A stretch of DNA of 64,000 nt from Aporrectodea caliginosa (GCA_020284085.1 JACEVL010000154.1:2292143-2356142); one strand, 5' to 3'. Shown: positions 32,501 to 40,230, counted from the stretch's first letter. Translations and numbers: made by a program. The notes: generated by a model from the letters alone, not told the origin.

Positions 32501-33151
32501 GCAATGTGCTTTGAACCACAGAAGCATTGGGAGTTATACACAGCCACAATAGCAACATTTCATGATCGTAGGGTGTATGATAGTCAAGTGGTTAGCTTGC
32601 TGGACTGTCAACCAAGAGGCTAGGAGTTCAAATCCCTGACAAGGCAGAAATTTGCTTGGAGATTTCTGCTCTACCTGTGCGCCAACCAACTTGGCAGTAA
32701 AGAGTAAACTGACTCTACACTGTCGGTGGGAAGATGGAATGGTGAGGGAGAGGACTGCGCCCGCACCCTCATATGTCAAGACTACGAAAATGAAGTCGCT
32801 AACACCATACCGATGGCTGCCTCTCGGGCTGGCAAGGGACTGCTCCTCCTTTTCTATCTTGATCTTGGTCTCTTCGGCATTTTACCATAGTACTAGTTCT
32901 CATAACTTACTCGGATGTGAATTTAAGAATGTTCTTTGGTAGGCTAACTGAGATAAATAACTGGACAACTGTAAGAGATTTGCACATTGGTCAATACATT
33001 GTAGGTTGTGGGACATGCCCGAAGTCGGAAGATGGCAAAAGAACAAAGGAAAAAGACCACTTCGCATGGAAATCTCCCGCACCAAGAAATCTTGGACATC
33101 GATGACTTCAAGGGTCACTGTGAACAGCACGTCTTCAAACGCCGCCGTTGA
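23159..33151 (+). CDS. NRDC: Nardilysin-like M16 peptidase gene, C-terminal half
   Basis: Nardilysin and insulysin are M16 metallopeptidases with an N-terminal catalytic half (zinc motif HxxEH) and a C-terminal half that completes the chamber. Exons seen: 23159-23262, 26045-26122, 26612-26755 and its copy 27353-27496, 28411-28553, 29782-29875, 30733-30849, 32201-32296 and 33005-33151. Key matches: GPFDLRWQLLSELVI then ENMEEPGFNRLRTKLMLGYE, GIAGFSVTVCSQASK, KEEVDGNWEEITQQSYNF and LRKLTVEDLKHW. From exon 26612 onward all phases agree. The change from phase 2 at 23262 to phase 0 at 26045 implies a missing small exon or a wrong site. No HxxEH half was found upstream. GFSVTV..QA.K fits nardilysin better than insulin-degrading enzyme. 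Confidence 0.85.
23400..23583 (+). repeat. Retroelement-like 3' tail ending in (TCAA)n
   Basis: A segment ending ATTCAATAAACAATTTCAATC and then seven to eight TCAA repeats (to 23583), the usual look of a LINE/SINE 3' end with a microsatellite tail. Confidence 0.5.
24160..24275 (-). repeat. tRNA-derived SINE-like sequence
   Basis: On the minus strand: GGTTGCTAATTGGTTAGATC (A-box-like) and later GGGTTCGAGCC (B box) about 45 bases on, as in tRNA-derived SINEs. Confidence 0.55.
24300..25510 (-). pseudogene. LINE 3' fragment, minus strand
   Basis: 25185-25510 read on the minus strand gives NMLPDEFTHLFRLSSDIHSY, then in another frame LRAHFARINSRKFSIKCKGP and IIWNTLPQSLKHTP, the typical C-terminal tail of CR1/L2/Jockey-like reverse transcriptases. 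At least one frame change makes it a pseudogene. The AT-rich sequence down to about 24300 is probably its 3' UTR. Confidence 0.75.
26045..26122 (+). CDS. NRDC: Possible nardilysin-like exon: lysine-rich helix
   Basis: Twenty-six codons (EAIDYEARLIQKLKLKAAGK then LDSLSE) between acceptor TTTGGATTAG and donor GAA|GTGAGT. Its 3' phase fits the next exon, but its 5' phase does not fit 23262. No clear family match, so moderate support only. Confidence 0.4.
26612..26755 (+). CDS. NRDC: Nardilysin-like duplicated exon, copy A
   Basis: Forty-eight codons, phase 0 at both ends, acceptor TTTACCAG, donor ATT|GTAAGT. It encodes PCGVSTLKLFNRNVNDDNSV and then YQLGPFDLRWQLLSEL, matching the D.NS.....YQ.GP.....LMEL segment of the nardilysin C-terminal domain. 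Copy B lies 741 bases downstream. Confidence 0.88.
27353..27496 (+). CDS. NRDC: Nardilysin-like duplicated exon, copy B
   Basis: Also 48 codons, phase 0, with the same acceptor and donor context. It differs from copy A at 19 of 144 bases and 9 of 48 residues (C/S, V/K, R/Q, V/L, E/D, F/Y, L/I, F/L, V/A); the frame is intact and the GP and LLSEL landmarks are kept. Each copy alone, or both together, keeps the reading frame. Confidence 0.85.
27945..28085 (+). repeat. LINE 3' end repeat copy
   Basis: Matches 31015-31135 (GGCAACTGGACTCGTACCTC.., CATCTCTGGACAAC, GAATAAGCTGGTACC) and partly 22840-22880. Confidence 0.6.
28411..28553 (+). CDS. NRDC: Nardilysin-like exon: MEEP..LRTK..LGYE
   Basis: Acceptor CAATGTAG. 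It encodes ENMEEPGFNRLRTKLMLGYE and GIAGFSVTVCSQASK. Two donors are possible: 28547 (GTAAGT, phase 1) and 28554 (GTGAGC, phase 2). Only the second joins in frame to the 29782 exon (LSEEVDSQIDRFL), so it is preferred although GTAAGT is the stronger consensus. Confidence 0.82.
28617..28729 (+). pseudogene. NRDC: Partial duplicate of the preceding exon
   Basis: Repeats 28441-28553 at an offset of 176 bases, with about three base changes (one giving Y to H). It keeps both donor candidates but lacks the first ten codons and any good acceptor. The frame is open. Probably an exon relic unless an unrecognised acceptor is used. Confidence 0.8.
28930..29100 (+). repeat. 25-bp minisatellite, about seven units
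   Basis: Unit like GATAAGCAAGTGGAACTATG with GTG..GG variation; some units contain GGTAAGCAAGT, which resembles a 5' splice site. Confidence 0.85.
29277..29372 (+). repeat. tRNA-derived SINE-like sequence
   Basis: GCTGAATGGATAGAGTGC (A-box region) and GGTTCGAGCC (B box) about 40 bases later. It leads into the 29372-29760 repeats. Confidence 0.55.
29372..29760 (+). repeat. About 125-bp unit repeated three times
   Basis: Three copies of a segment with TTGAGCAAGTCCTT.., CACCAT..ATGTT.., and AGG.GGGCAATAT..AAATACAGT followed by TATTGTATT, starting near 29370, 29499 and 29625. Confidence 0.8.
29782..29875 (+). CDS. NRDC: Nardilysin-like exon: SEEVDSQIDRFLLDY..
   Basis: Acceptor AACTTTAG. It encodes SEEVDSQIDRFLLDYNRG and MTARKFDLL, matching the nardilysin helix with F(L) and T...F. 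It ends CTATTA|GTGAGT. Its last nine bases and donor form the first unit of a 26-bp array that continues to 30152. Confidence 0.82.
29867..30152 (+). repeat. 26-bp minisatellite made of a 5' splice site, 11 units
   Basis: Exactly 11 head-to-tail units of 26 bases. Each has GATCTATTGGTGAGTAGTG followed by TTAATTT, with few changes (unit 1 has TTAGTGAGT, unit 2 GAGAAG, the last TTCATAG). Unit 1 straddles the exon-intron border at 29875, so ten further GTGAG donor-like copies follow the real one. Confidence 0.95.
30733..30849 (+). CDS. NRDC: Nardilysin-like exon: EEVDGNWEEI..
   Basis: Thirty-nine codons, phase 0, acceptor ATTACAG, donor GAG|GTACAG. It encodes LMKTKTLDSKSLKEEVDGNW and EEITQQSYNFDGAEKE, the best-matching M16C segment (..LGEEVDRNW-type in nardilysin). 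Confidence 0.9.
31015..31135 (+). repeat. LINE 3' end repeat copy
   Basis: Same block order as 27945-28085 (GGCAACCAGACTTGGACCTC, CTCTGGACAACT, GAACAAGCTGG). Confidence 0.6.
31231..31668. mobile_element. hAT-type MITE expanded by an internal minisatellite
   Basis: Starts CAGTGTTTAAAGTGG and ends with a degenerate inverse (CCACTTAACCACTG). The flanks ACCAAGGT and ACTAAGGT match at 7 of 8 bases. The internal order of motifs mirrors the 168-bp element at 62906-63073 in reverse, with 11 tandem units where that element has one. Confidence 0.8.
31323..31619. repeat. 27-bp minisatellite, 11 units
   Basis: Units of exactly 27 bases starting AACCCTGGTAACACATGC; ten nearly identical, the last diverged. 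Because 27 is divisible by three, it makes long repetitive reading frames on both strands (for example NPGNTCIPI repeats); none is a gene. Confidence 0.97.
32201..32296 (+). CDS. NRDC: Nardilysin-like exon: IEELRKLTVEDLKHW..
   Basis: Thirty-two codons, phase 0, acceptor TTCTTCAG, donor CAG|GTAATC. It encodes IEELRKLTVEDLKHWGQDQL and RRKLSIQ, matching the helix before the last strand (..LSV.VVG) of M16C proteins. Confidence 0.88.
32566..32880 (+). repeat. tRNA-derived SINE, copy 1
   Basis: Starts with a tRNA-like head: TAGTCAAGTGGTTAGC (A box) and GGAGTTCAAATCCC (B box). A body follows with GAGATTTCTGCTC, CACTGTCGGTGGGAAGATG, GAGGGAGAGGACTG and AATGAAGTCGCTAACAC. The body is shared with 61965-62270 and, reversed and interrupted, with 48215-48480. 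Confidence 0.88.
33005..33151 (+). CDS. NRDC: Nardilysin-like last exon with stop
   Basis: Acceptor ATTGTAG, 48 codons plus TGA (33149-33151), starting VVGHARSRKMAKEQRKK and ending DDFKGHCEQHVFKRRR. The VVG start and the I-x-D-hydrophobic segment near the end match the nardilysin C-terminus. The tail KRRR is unusual and might act as a basic or nuclear signal (inference). Confidence 0.8.
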   Translation, partial: VVGHARSRKMAKEQRKKTTSHGNLPHQEILDIDDFKGHCEQHVFKRRR

Positions 33152-33169
33152 GTGTCGTGTACACTCTGT

Positions 33170-33610
33170 ATTTTTCCCATTATTATTAGTATTATTATCA
33201 TCAGTATTATTAGTATTATTATTGTTATTATATTTATACTAGACGAGTGTTCACAGTTTATTATGTTTTTACGCAGTCTGATTAGCACTGCACTTGAAAC
33301 GGACGGCATTGACTGTAGAATATAATGTATTCTTCACAGCTTTATTCATTCCATTATTATTAGTATTATTAACAGTATTATTATTGAGCGCTTCTGAGTA
33401 GATTACCTTGAAGGGGCGCTATATGAAATACTCCTTAATAATAATAATAATAATATTAGTATTGTTATTTTATTTTACTGGAATAACTAGACCAGTGTTC
33501 TCGTTTTCTATATGTTTTTAATGCCATTTGAGTAGCACTACACTTGAAATGGATGGCATTACTGCATAATAATGTAATGTATTCTGCACCGTAAAATTTA
33601 CAGCTTTGTT
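33170..33610 (+). repeat. Duplicated segment in the 3' UTR or flank
   Basis: 33215-33330 and 33465-33590 share a block order: TTATT runs, ACTAGAC.AGTGTTC, TATGTTTTTA, AGTAGCACTACACTTGAAA-like and GGATGGCATT. Between them lies TTGAAGGGGCGCTATATGAA, a repeat-tail motif. Confidence 0.75.
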
Positions 33611-33904
33611 CGTTAAATTATTACCTACATACTTACTTACCCACTGATACCATCCAATATGTGGGCTGGGAAGACTTCAGATATCTTGCTACTCCGCCAC
33701 TGAAATTTCCCTTATGCCTATGCTTCAGTTGCAAATTACATTGTCAGTGCTACTTGGTCTTAGAAACTTTCAAATTGTGTTAGTTATTCCATTTAAGATT
33801 TAAGTTTTTCAGAGAGGCAAAGTTACATAACTTTGCCAGCTTTGTAAGTTTTGTATCTAATCTACATGTGGAAACTGCAAGATGTGTGCATTTTATTGTC
33901 ACTT

Positions 33905-33910
33905 AATAAA
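33905..33910 (+). promoter_or_regulatory. Candidate poly(A) signal for the nardilysin-like gene
   Basis: An AATAAA about 750 bases after the stop codon. Position is plausible; other repeats lie between, so this is only a candidate. Confidence 0.35.
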
Positions 33911-34094
33911 AATTTGGTTTTGCTGTTACCTATAATTATACGAGTCATATGGCATTATAATAATCACTCTAATGTAGTTTGTGATCTGATGATTATGTAT
34001 CTGTCCCTGATGTATACAGCCTGGGTATTTTTATCAGTAAGCATTTTTAGTTTAACACTGGCGTTGCCTGAAGCTTCAAACCGTTACATCAGTT

Positions 34095-34170
34095 TGTCAG
34101 AAGTGGGATTTGAACCTATGCCTGGAGAACCGAACTGCGACCTGAACCTTGGACCGCTTGGTCATCATGG
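34095..34170 (-). pseudogene. tRNA-Leu(CAG)-like pseudogene or SINE head
   Basis: The minus strand reads GACCAAGCGGTCCAAGG, TTCAGGTCGCAG (anticodon arm with CAG), a variable arm, then GGTTCAAATCCCACTTCTGA. This closely follows tRNA-Leu, but about eight bases are missing before the anticodon arm and the acceptor pairing is poor, so it is not a working tRNA. Confidence 0.6.
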
Positions 34171-35036
34171 TGGATGAGTATAGGTCGAATAGTTAGTATC
34201 TGAGCATAGCCTAGAGCTGGGAAGAGCGGTACTGATCCGAAGACCTGATGTGTAAGCGATTTCCAACCTATCATCATACGAATGGAATGTATGGGCTGAG
34301 AGCAGGGCTGTTAAAAGCTTGGTTTTTTGTATACAAATTTACAAATTATAAATGCCAAAAATGGCGTCTCTTCAACTCTCTTGGCAATTGTTGTATTAGA
34401 TATGCAATTTCGGTCATGACATTCTATGGTTCTACTGTTCTAGTTACTTTCCATCTGCAATGCTGATTAATTTGAATGGTATTATGCAATTTTATGAGTT
34501 TTATGATCCGAGATAGGAAAATCTTTAAAACAAAAAATAAACAACTTTTCATTTTGAACAAACTTTCTTTTGCACCTCTGGCTGAGAAGAGAGGAAGAAG
34601 ACAGTGTAAACTCAACTAGTGAGTGGTCGGAAGTGACCGGCGGATGTCGAGTCAAAGCAGGTGTCCAGAGGGTAGTAATTAGGGCCTACGAATGAAACCC
34701 TTTCCTAAGATTGCAGCTTTGTAGAACTGTTTAGGCAACCTTTGGAATGTTCTCATCTTTGAATGCGCTATATAAATATTCATTTTGATACCTACATACA
34801 CAAACATGCATGCATGACGAAACCTGGTCTAGAGAAGTTTTTGTTTATTCGCCAGAAGCGCTGGTGTCAGTCCTTCTTTCTGTTCTGGACTTTGCATTTT
34901 CGCACAAACCTACTGCATGGACTTGATTGTTTGCGTTTAAACATACGCATAAAATGTGGTAAAAAAGGAATCACATCCATTAGAAAGTATAACTTTAACT
35001 GCATTACTTCTAACAGAAAGTAATGTCGTCGTTGAG

Positions 35037-35110
35037 GTTGCTGTAGTGTGATGGTTATCGCCTTTGCCTAGGCCTATCACGCAAAAGGTCCCCAGTTCGA
35101 ACCTGACCGT
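35037..35110 (+). pseudogene. tRNA-Val-like pseudogene with TAGGCCTA in the anticodon loop
   Basis: TGTAGTGTGATGGTTATCGC (D arm with A box), then an anticodon stem TTTGC..GCAAA, then AGGTCCCCAGTTCGAACC (T arm with B box), as in tRNA-Val. The loop between the stems is CTAGGCCTATCAC, about six bases too long because of a TAGGCCTA palindrome. The 3' acceptor half is diverged. Probably the head of a SINE. Confidence 0.6.
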
Positions 35111-35525
35111 TACCGAAGCATTTCTTAACGTGTGGTCGTGTGCAGTAGGCAGGGAGTCAATAATAATAATTAGGCCTATTATTATTATAGGCTTGAAACT
35201 AATGCAGAAGGCGTAGAAGAGCCTCCCTGACTGCACTGGTGACCGAACTGACCATGGTATGAAAAGAGGCGCAGAACTAGATTCCAAAGAGTGACCGTAG
35301 GCCTATAGGCCTATACATGGTAGGCCTAAAAGAACAGTGCTGTTTTCGTTAGCCTACGAAACTAAAACAATTAGAACTAAAAGGAGAACAAAAAGGAAGT
35401 TTTAAACTAAAACTAGATTTAAGAAACGAAAAAGACGGCGTTGAACGAAATAAATTCGAGAACGATAGGCTAAAGAAAAACTGAACGAAATCATGTGAAC
35501 AGTTAGGCTATAGCCTATTATAATT

Positions 35526-36290
35526 TGGGCACCAGACAACAGCTGGCCAAGCTAGACCGAAGCGCTCTCTCAGCTGAATTCCCCACTATGTCCTTATTTC
35601 TCTGGCGGTGCGTGACCTCGGGGTGCTATTGTACCAAGAGCTCACCTTTGCATCTCATATAAACCAGGTATGCCGCAGCTGCTACTACCAGTTGCGGCAG
35701 CTCAGGGTCATTGCTCGCACCCTGACTGTTAAGGCAGCAGTCTCCCTAGTTCACGCGTTTGTGCTGAGCCGCCTAGACTATTGCGCCTCCATCTACGCTG
35801 GTCTCCCGCGGGTTCGAATCGAGAGGCTGGAGCGGGTTCACCGGGCTGCGGCTCGACTCATTGGCGGATTTGGTAAGACCGACCGCATATCTCAGTATAT
35901 GCGTGAGGTATTGCACTGGCTTCCTTTCTCTCAGCGCATATCATACAGGATCGCGTCCTTGGTGTGGCAGTGCTTATCAGGCTGGGCACCCTCTTACCTG
36001 CGTGAGCTATGCCGCCCTCTTTCTTCTTGCACGGACCGCCGAGCACTGCGCTCCTCTGTCCACGGTGACCTGGCGATCCCATTCGCCCGCTCTGCAACAA
36101 TGCAGAGCCGTTCCTTCTCTGTGGTTGGTCCAACAACCTGAAACGGGCTAACATTAGATTTACGACACCTTCCAAACTGTTCTCAGTTTCACCAACTGTT
36201 GAAGACAACCAGAACTCTCTTCTGTATCCGGTCAATTCTCTTCTGGAAAGAAATTCAAGTCTTTTATGTGTCATTTTGTTAGGGATTTCC
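35526..36290 (+). pseudogene. CR1-like LINE C-terminal fragment
   Basis: LGTRQQLAKLDRSALSAEFP near 35526, then RDLGVLLYQELTFASHINQV, SRLDYCASIYAGLP, RVHRAAARLIGGFGKTDRIS and LHWLPFSQRISYRIASLVW, and GPTT followed by a TGA at 36139 where tryptophan is expected. A trace NGLTLDLRHLPN continues after it. No start, a premature stop, and isolation from other pieces mark a dead fragment. Confidence 0.88.
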
Positions 36291-36591
36291 TTTTCGGAGA
36301 TGTGACACGCAGCCAGAGATCCAGAACTAGATTGTCCAAAACTCAGTAGCCGGCGTACTAAACCAGGTGCGGTTTATCAGTATTTCAACTAGTTATTCTG
36401 CGATGGTGCGTGTTATAATTATAGTTTAGTTGTTCGAGACGTAACAATTTAAGAAAATTAGTGCTGGCTTTTAATTACGAGAGTTTGGTTAATTAACTTC
36501 GAACAGAAGCACTGTCTAACAAGTTACGTTATCACTTTTAAAGTGTTTTGTGAATTGTGGCGAGAAATACTATCGATCAGCTGTGAGAACA

Positions 36592-36649
36592 ATGCCGTGC
36601 GACAGTAAACAGTCTAGTAGACAGTCGTTCAAGAAACAAAAAACCATTG
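36592..36649 (+). CDS. MAP1LC3C: LC3C-like exon 1
   Basis: Nineteen codons plus one base (MPCDSKQSSRQSFKKQKTI), donor G|GTAATT. Supplies the basic N-terminal arm of ATG8 proteins. The split alanine codon (G+CT) joins to exon 2. Confidence 0.85.
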
Positions 36650-39600
36650 GTAATTGGGAATTGTTTGTTAGATTAAAGCATGAACTTTTATTTCAACTTT
36701 TGTCATCACTCACAACCTTCAGAATTTACAGTTTTATATTGTTAGGGTCAGTATTAGCTCCGTTGACCTCGGATTCTGACCTAGAGCACACAACCATTAT
36801 TCTCCCACCCAAGGACAACTCTCAATTTATTCCCAGATCATTATATAAACATATTTACTAGTTTATTCTAAAATTTTCTAATGAACTTTAATTCTTATTA
36901 TCACTCATGTTAGCATTTCTGCATTTTGTCAGATTGTTTTTCTCAATAAACGAATATATAATGATGATGATATTTATTCAGGTTTGAGATTGATGGTTTA
37001 TTCAAGAAGAGATGTATGGATTTCGTTGTCAACCGAAAATCCCAGCCATTAATTATTAGTAATTAATTAACTTCTCTGAATACCTCGGACTTGGACTGCT
37101 ACTCCCAAGCATCTTGCTTATGCCTCTGTTGGCCATTCATTTTTGGAATGATCTTCCCTCTAGAACTCTCTGTATCATCTTAGCTGGGTCATTGGTGTCT
37201 CTCTCCATTGTCTTGAGACTTTTTCGCGGGGCTCTTCACACTGGGATTGCCTTTGATTAGGTAGTACTGTGAGAGGCAGTGTTAATTTCGTGATCGAAAC
37301 GAAAACGAGAACGAAAAAGATTAGACAATCGTTCACGAAAACGAAAACGAGAACTAGAAAGAAATTGTGAACTGAAACTAAATAAAAACGAGAAAGAATT
37401 GACGTGGAATGAAATAAAAACGAGAACGATATTGAAATCTTGAACTAAAACTATAGAAAACACAAGAATCTATTGTGGTATAAATTTCGGCGGCGACGCT
37501 GTTTAACGGCGCGCATGTAGAAATTACTGTCACCCTACGCCACTTGGCTCTATGCCATAAAGAAGCCAGAGGGGGAAGGGCAGTCCCGGCTGTGGCGTCT
37601 AAACCTCCCGCCGGGAATTGGAGAACAAACCCCAACTCTGGCCGACATAATATGAGACCCAGATCTAGTCACTGAGAATTATATTGCAGGCCATTATATT
37701 ATTGGAAATCAACTACCCTCCCCCAGTTTATATTCAAAGCGTGTGTAAATTCCCCCATTTCCTGGCAGCCGTGGGAGATCTTTAGGCTATCCCAACCCCC
37801 ATTGGCAGACACCACTGGGGGAAGGTGGCTCTTCGGACTTCAACTCATTTTATGGCTCAGTTCCTCTTTAATTAACCCCCTCCCTTCCAGCTGCCTCTTG
37901 TTCACCACACTTGCTGTCCAACGATGCTGAAGGGCATGCAGTGTTAATTTCGTGAACGAACTAAAACGAAAACGAAAAAGATTTGATGAATAATAACTAA
38001 ACTAAAACTAAAATGATTATCAGAAATAAAACTAAAACTAGAACTGAACTGAAATGATTGATACCGAACTAAATAAAAACTAGAATAAAAATGATTTTCT
38101 GAACTAAAATAACACTGGTGAGAGGTGCTTTAGAAATCCGTAAATACAGTACAATACAATACAGTAAATGTATTGATAACTTAAAAATTATTAAATCAAT
38201 ATGCACTTGTACAAGTTCTACTGTACTGTATGTGCCATTCCTGCATACCGTACATTAGTTCTTGGTTTTAATGGTTTTCAGCTGAGAGGAAGTTGGAAGT
38301 GGAGAGCATTCGAGCCAAATTTCCAAACAAGGTTCCGGTTAGTAAATTCAAGGAGTGACTTCTGTAAAATGCCAATCATTATCGACGCACTTACTATTTT
38401 ATGGTTCTGTTTGTTTAGTTTTTTTTAGCAGCATGGTTTAGAATAATGCAACATTAAATTCCAAGAAAAGGTACAGAAAATGCAGATAAATGCTTGGATA
38501 ATCTTTAAAGCAGTCAGTGCATATTTTTCATTTAGCTGTAAATAAATTTCTGCTTGACTGCTGTTTGATGTCGTTCATTGTCAAATCACGTGACGCGCTT
38601 TGTTTCTATTAACCACAGGTTAGTAAATTCAAGTATTTTTGCTAGTAAACTCAGGTTATTTGCTTCTAGTGAACCCAAGTAATTTTTTAATTAAACCCAG
38701 GTAATTGTTTCTATTAAACCCAGGTTAGTAAATTCAAGAAGTATTGTTTCTGGTAATTTTTTTATTAAACCCAGGTTATTGTTTCTTGTAAAGTCAGGTA
38801 ATTTTTTAATTAAACCCAGGTAATTGTTTCTATTAAAGCCAGGTAATTGTTTGTATTAAACCCAGTAATTGTTTCTGTTAAACCCAGGTAATTGTCGAGT
38901 CAAGTGAAAAAGAAAGGGAGCTTCCAGAGTTGGATAAAACAAAGTTTCTTCTTCCACAAGAGTTAACGATTGCACAGTTTGTTTCCTTGATCAGGTAAAT
39001 TATGGTCAACTGACCAGTTTACAGCTCTTTTTTAGAACAACTTGGGCCATGAAAATGTTCTCCAAGCAATGATAATGCGATGCTTCTCGATCAAATTCTT
39101 CAAACACACACGAGAAACAATGAGGAATTGTTAAGGTAGATTGCAGTGATCGTAATAAAGGAGATTAAATAATGGCTGGCAAAGCCACATGGTGATAAGA
39201 AATATTGTCATGATGTCCCTCAAAGTGAAAACAGTAATGGTGAAGCTTGCCATTTTATTAAACACAGGTAATTGTTTCTATTAAACCCAGGTAGTTGTAG
39301 CAAATTATAGCAAAGATTGCCTTGATGGCCCCTAAAAGCTATTATAATAATAGCAAAGGTGGCTGTGATGGCCTTTAGATGTGATGATACAGGAGGTTGC
39401 CATGATCTCTGTAAACACTTGACTGCTGTATCACCATTTTATATAATATTAATGCTTGTCAAATAAGTAAGTCATCCAATTAACCCAGAATGCCTTTGCC
39501 CATGCTGTAACCAAAAGCCCTAACATGGCTGAACATCATGGGATGAAATTAGAATTATAAAAGATATTTGTAAACTAGGTGAACACAGGCCCTGCCTGCT

Positions 39601-40230
39601 GTTTTGCTTGAGCAGTCAGCTTGGCTTGTAGTGCATCAACTGGTACACTGTAACACTTGGCGGTGCACACTTCTTTAGCATTAACTTTGTTTTATTAGAT
39701 CATACAGAATTGAAGTAAACAAGGATTAAATCAATTCTGTGTTTAAATTTAAGTAAAGTTGTCTGTGTGTCACTGGTTGCCTTGACAGTCATTAGAATAG
39801 ATTGAGATGGTAAATGAGTTTTTTACTTTTTCAGCGTTTTCCTGTTGAACTTATTTCTAATCTAATCTAATCTAATCTGAACATTTGTAAAGTGCTTCTC
39901 ATAGCAGAGCTATTCAGAAGCGCTCTCAGCATGAGGCCCGTGAAAAAGAGAAAGGTCTTTAAGCAGTAAAGAGATGCAGGTGAAATCCCCTCCAGAATCC
40001 TGCTACGAATAGCATATTATTTGTTGCCAGGTCATTGTGAAATGGTCTTTGCATTTTTTTTTTTTTGCAGGAACCGAATGTTAATCAGTTCCAGCCAGAC
40101 ATTTTTCCTCTTCGTAAACAAGAAGACCATGGTCAGCATGAGTACAACTCTTCTGGATCTGTACACAAAAGAGAAAGACGAAGATGGTTTCCTCTACTTC
40201 ACGTACGCATCGCAGGATGCGTTTGGCTAG
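36592..40230 (+). CDS. MAP1LC3C: LC3C-like ATG8-family ubiquitin-like autophagy protein
   Basis: ATG8 proteins are conjugated through a C-terminal glycine to phosphatidylethanolamine on autophagosome membranes and bind cargo receptors. Four exons (36592-36649, 38282-38337, 38888-38994, 40071-40230) join in phase to 126 codons plus TAG. The exon junctions fall after QKT-I, after NKVP and within LIR. Landmarks: basic N-terminus (RQSFKKQK), IRAKFPNKVP, LDKTKFLLPQELTIAQFVSL, TFFLFVNKKTMVSMS and EKDEDGFLYFTYASQDAFG. RAKFPNK, LVPQELT-like and VSMS favour LC3C over LC3A/B or GABARAP. The protein ends at the glycine itself with no tail. The ATG at 36592 fits the family start; a longer upstream GTG-frame is not needed. 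Confidence 0.95.
36780..36985. repeat. Dispersed repeat, twin of 21695-21890
   Basis: Same order and orientation of blocks as the copy at 21.7 kb. It lies in LC3 intron 1 and ends in ATGATGATG. Confidence 0.8.
37277..38117. mobile_element. Composite hAT-type element, 8-bp TSD GTGAGAGG
   Basis: Left end CAGTGTTAATTTCGTGA and right end AAAATAACACTG are flanked by exact GTGAGAGG copies (37269-37276 and 38118-38125). A second left end (CAGTGTTAATTTCGTGA) occurs inside at 37939, so two AAACGAAAACGAGAAC-rich MITE arms bracket about 480 bases of unrelated sequence (37460-37938). It lies in LC3 intron 1. Confidence 0.8.
38282..38337 (+). CDS. MAP1LC3C: LC3C-like exon 2
   Basis: 56 bases after acceptor TTTTCAG. 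Encodes ERKLEVESIRAKFPNKVP and ends before GTTAGT. Found from the R..FP.K.P motif of ATG8 proteins; too short for a plain ORF search. Confidence 0.93.
38605..38887 (+). repeat. 22-23-bp array resembling the LC3 exon 3 acceptor
   Basis: Eleven copies of AAACCCAGGTAATTG-like units with TTTCTATT between, at about 38611, 38648, 38671, 38693, 38716, 38767, 38790, 38813, 38836, 38859 and the real acceptor at 38881-38887. Two units carry GGTTAGTAAATTCAAG, the same 16 bases as the exon 2 donor junction at 38337. Two more copies lie downstream at about 39258-39300. Confidence 0.88.
38888..38994 (+). CDS. MAP1LC3C: LC3C-like exon 3
   Basis: 107 bases after acceptor AACCCAG, donor AG|GTAAAT. Encodes VIVESSEKERELPELDKTKF and LLPQELTIAQFVSLI. 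The exon itself begins GTAATTG, so acceptor and exon start read CAG|GTAATT, like a recursive splice site. Confidence 0.95.
40071..40230 (+). CDS. MAP1LC3C: LC3C-like exon 4 with stop
   Basis: Acceptor is a T-run then GCAG. Encodes NRMLISSSQTFFLFVNKKTM and EKDEDGFLYFTYASQDAFG, then TAG. Strong ATG8 family match. Confidence 0.96.

Noticed and set aside
34095..35110. Functional tRNA-Leu and tRNA-Val genes
   Set aside because: Broken acceptor pairing, a deletion in the first and a loop insertion in the second; they are better read as tRNA-derived repeats.
36550..36591. N-terminal extension of the LC3C-like protein from an upstream GTG
   Set aside because: The ATG at 36592 gives a family-typical N-terminus; non-ATG initiation is not needed.
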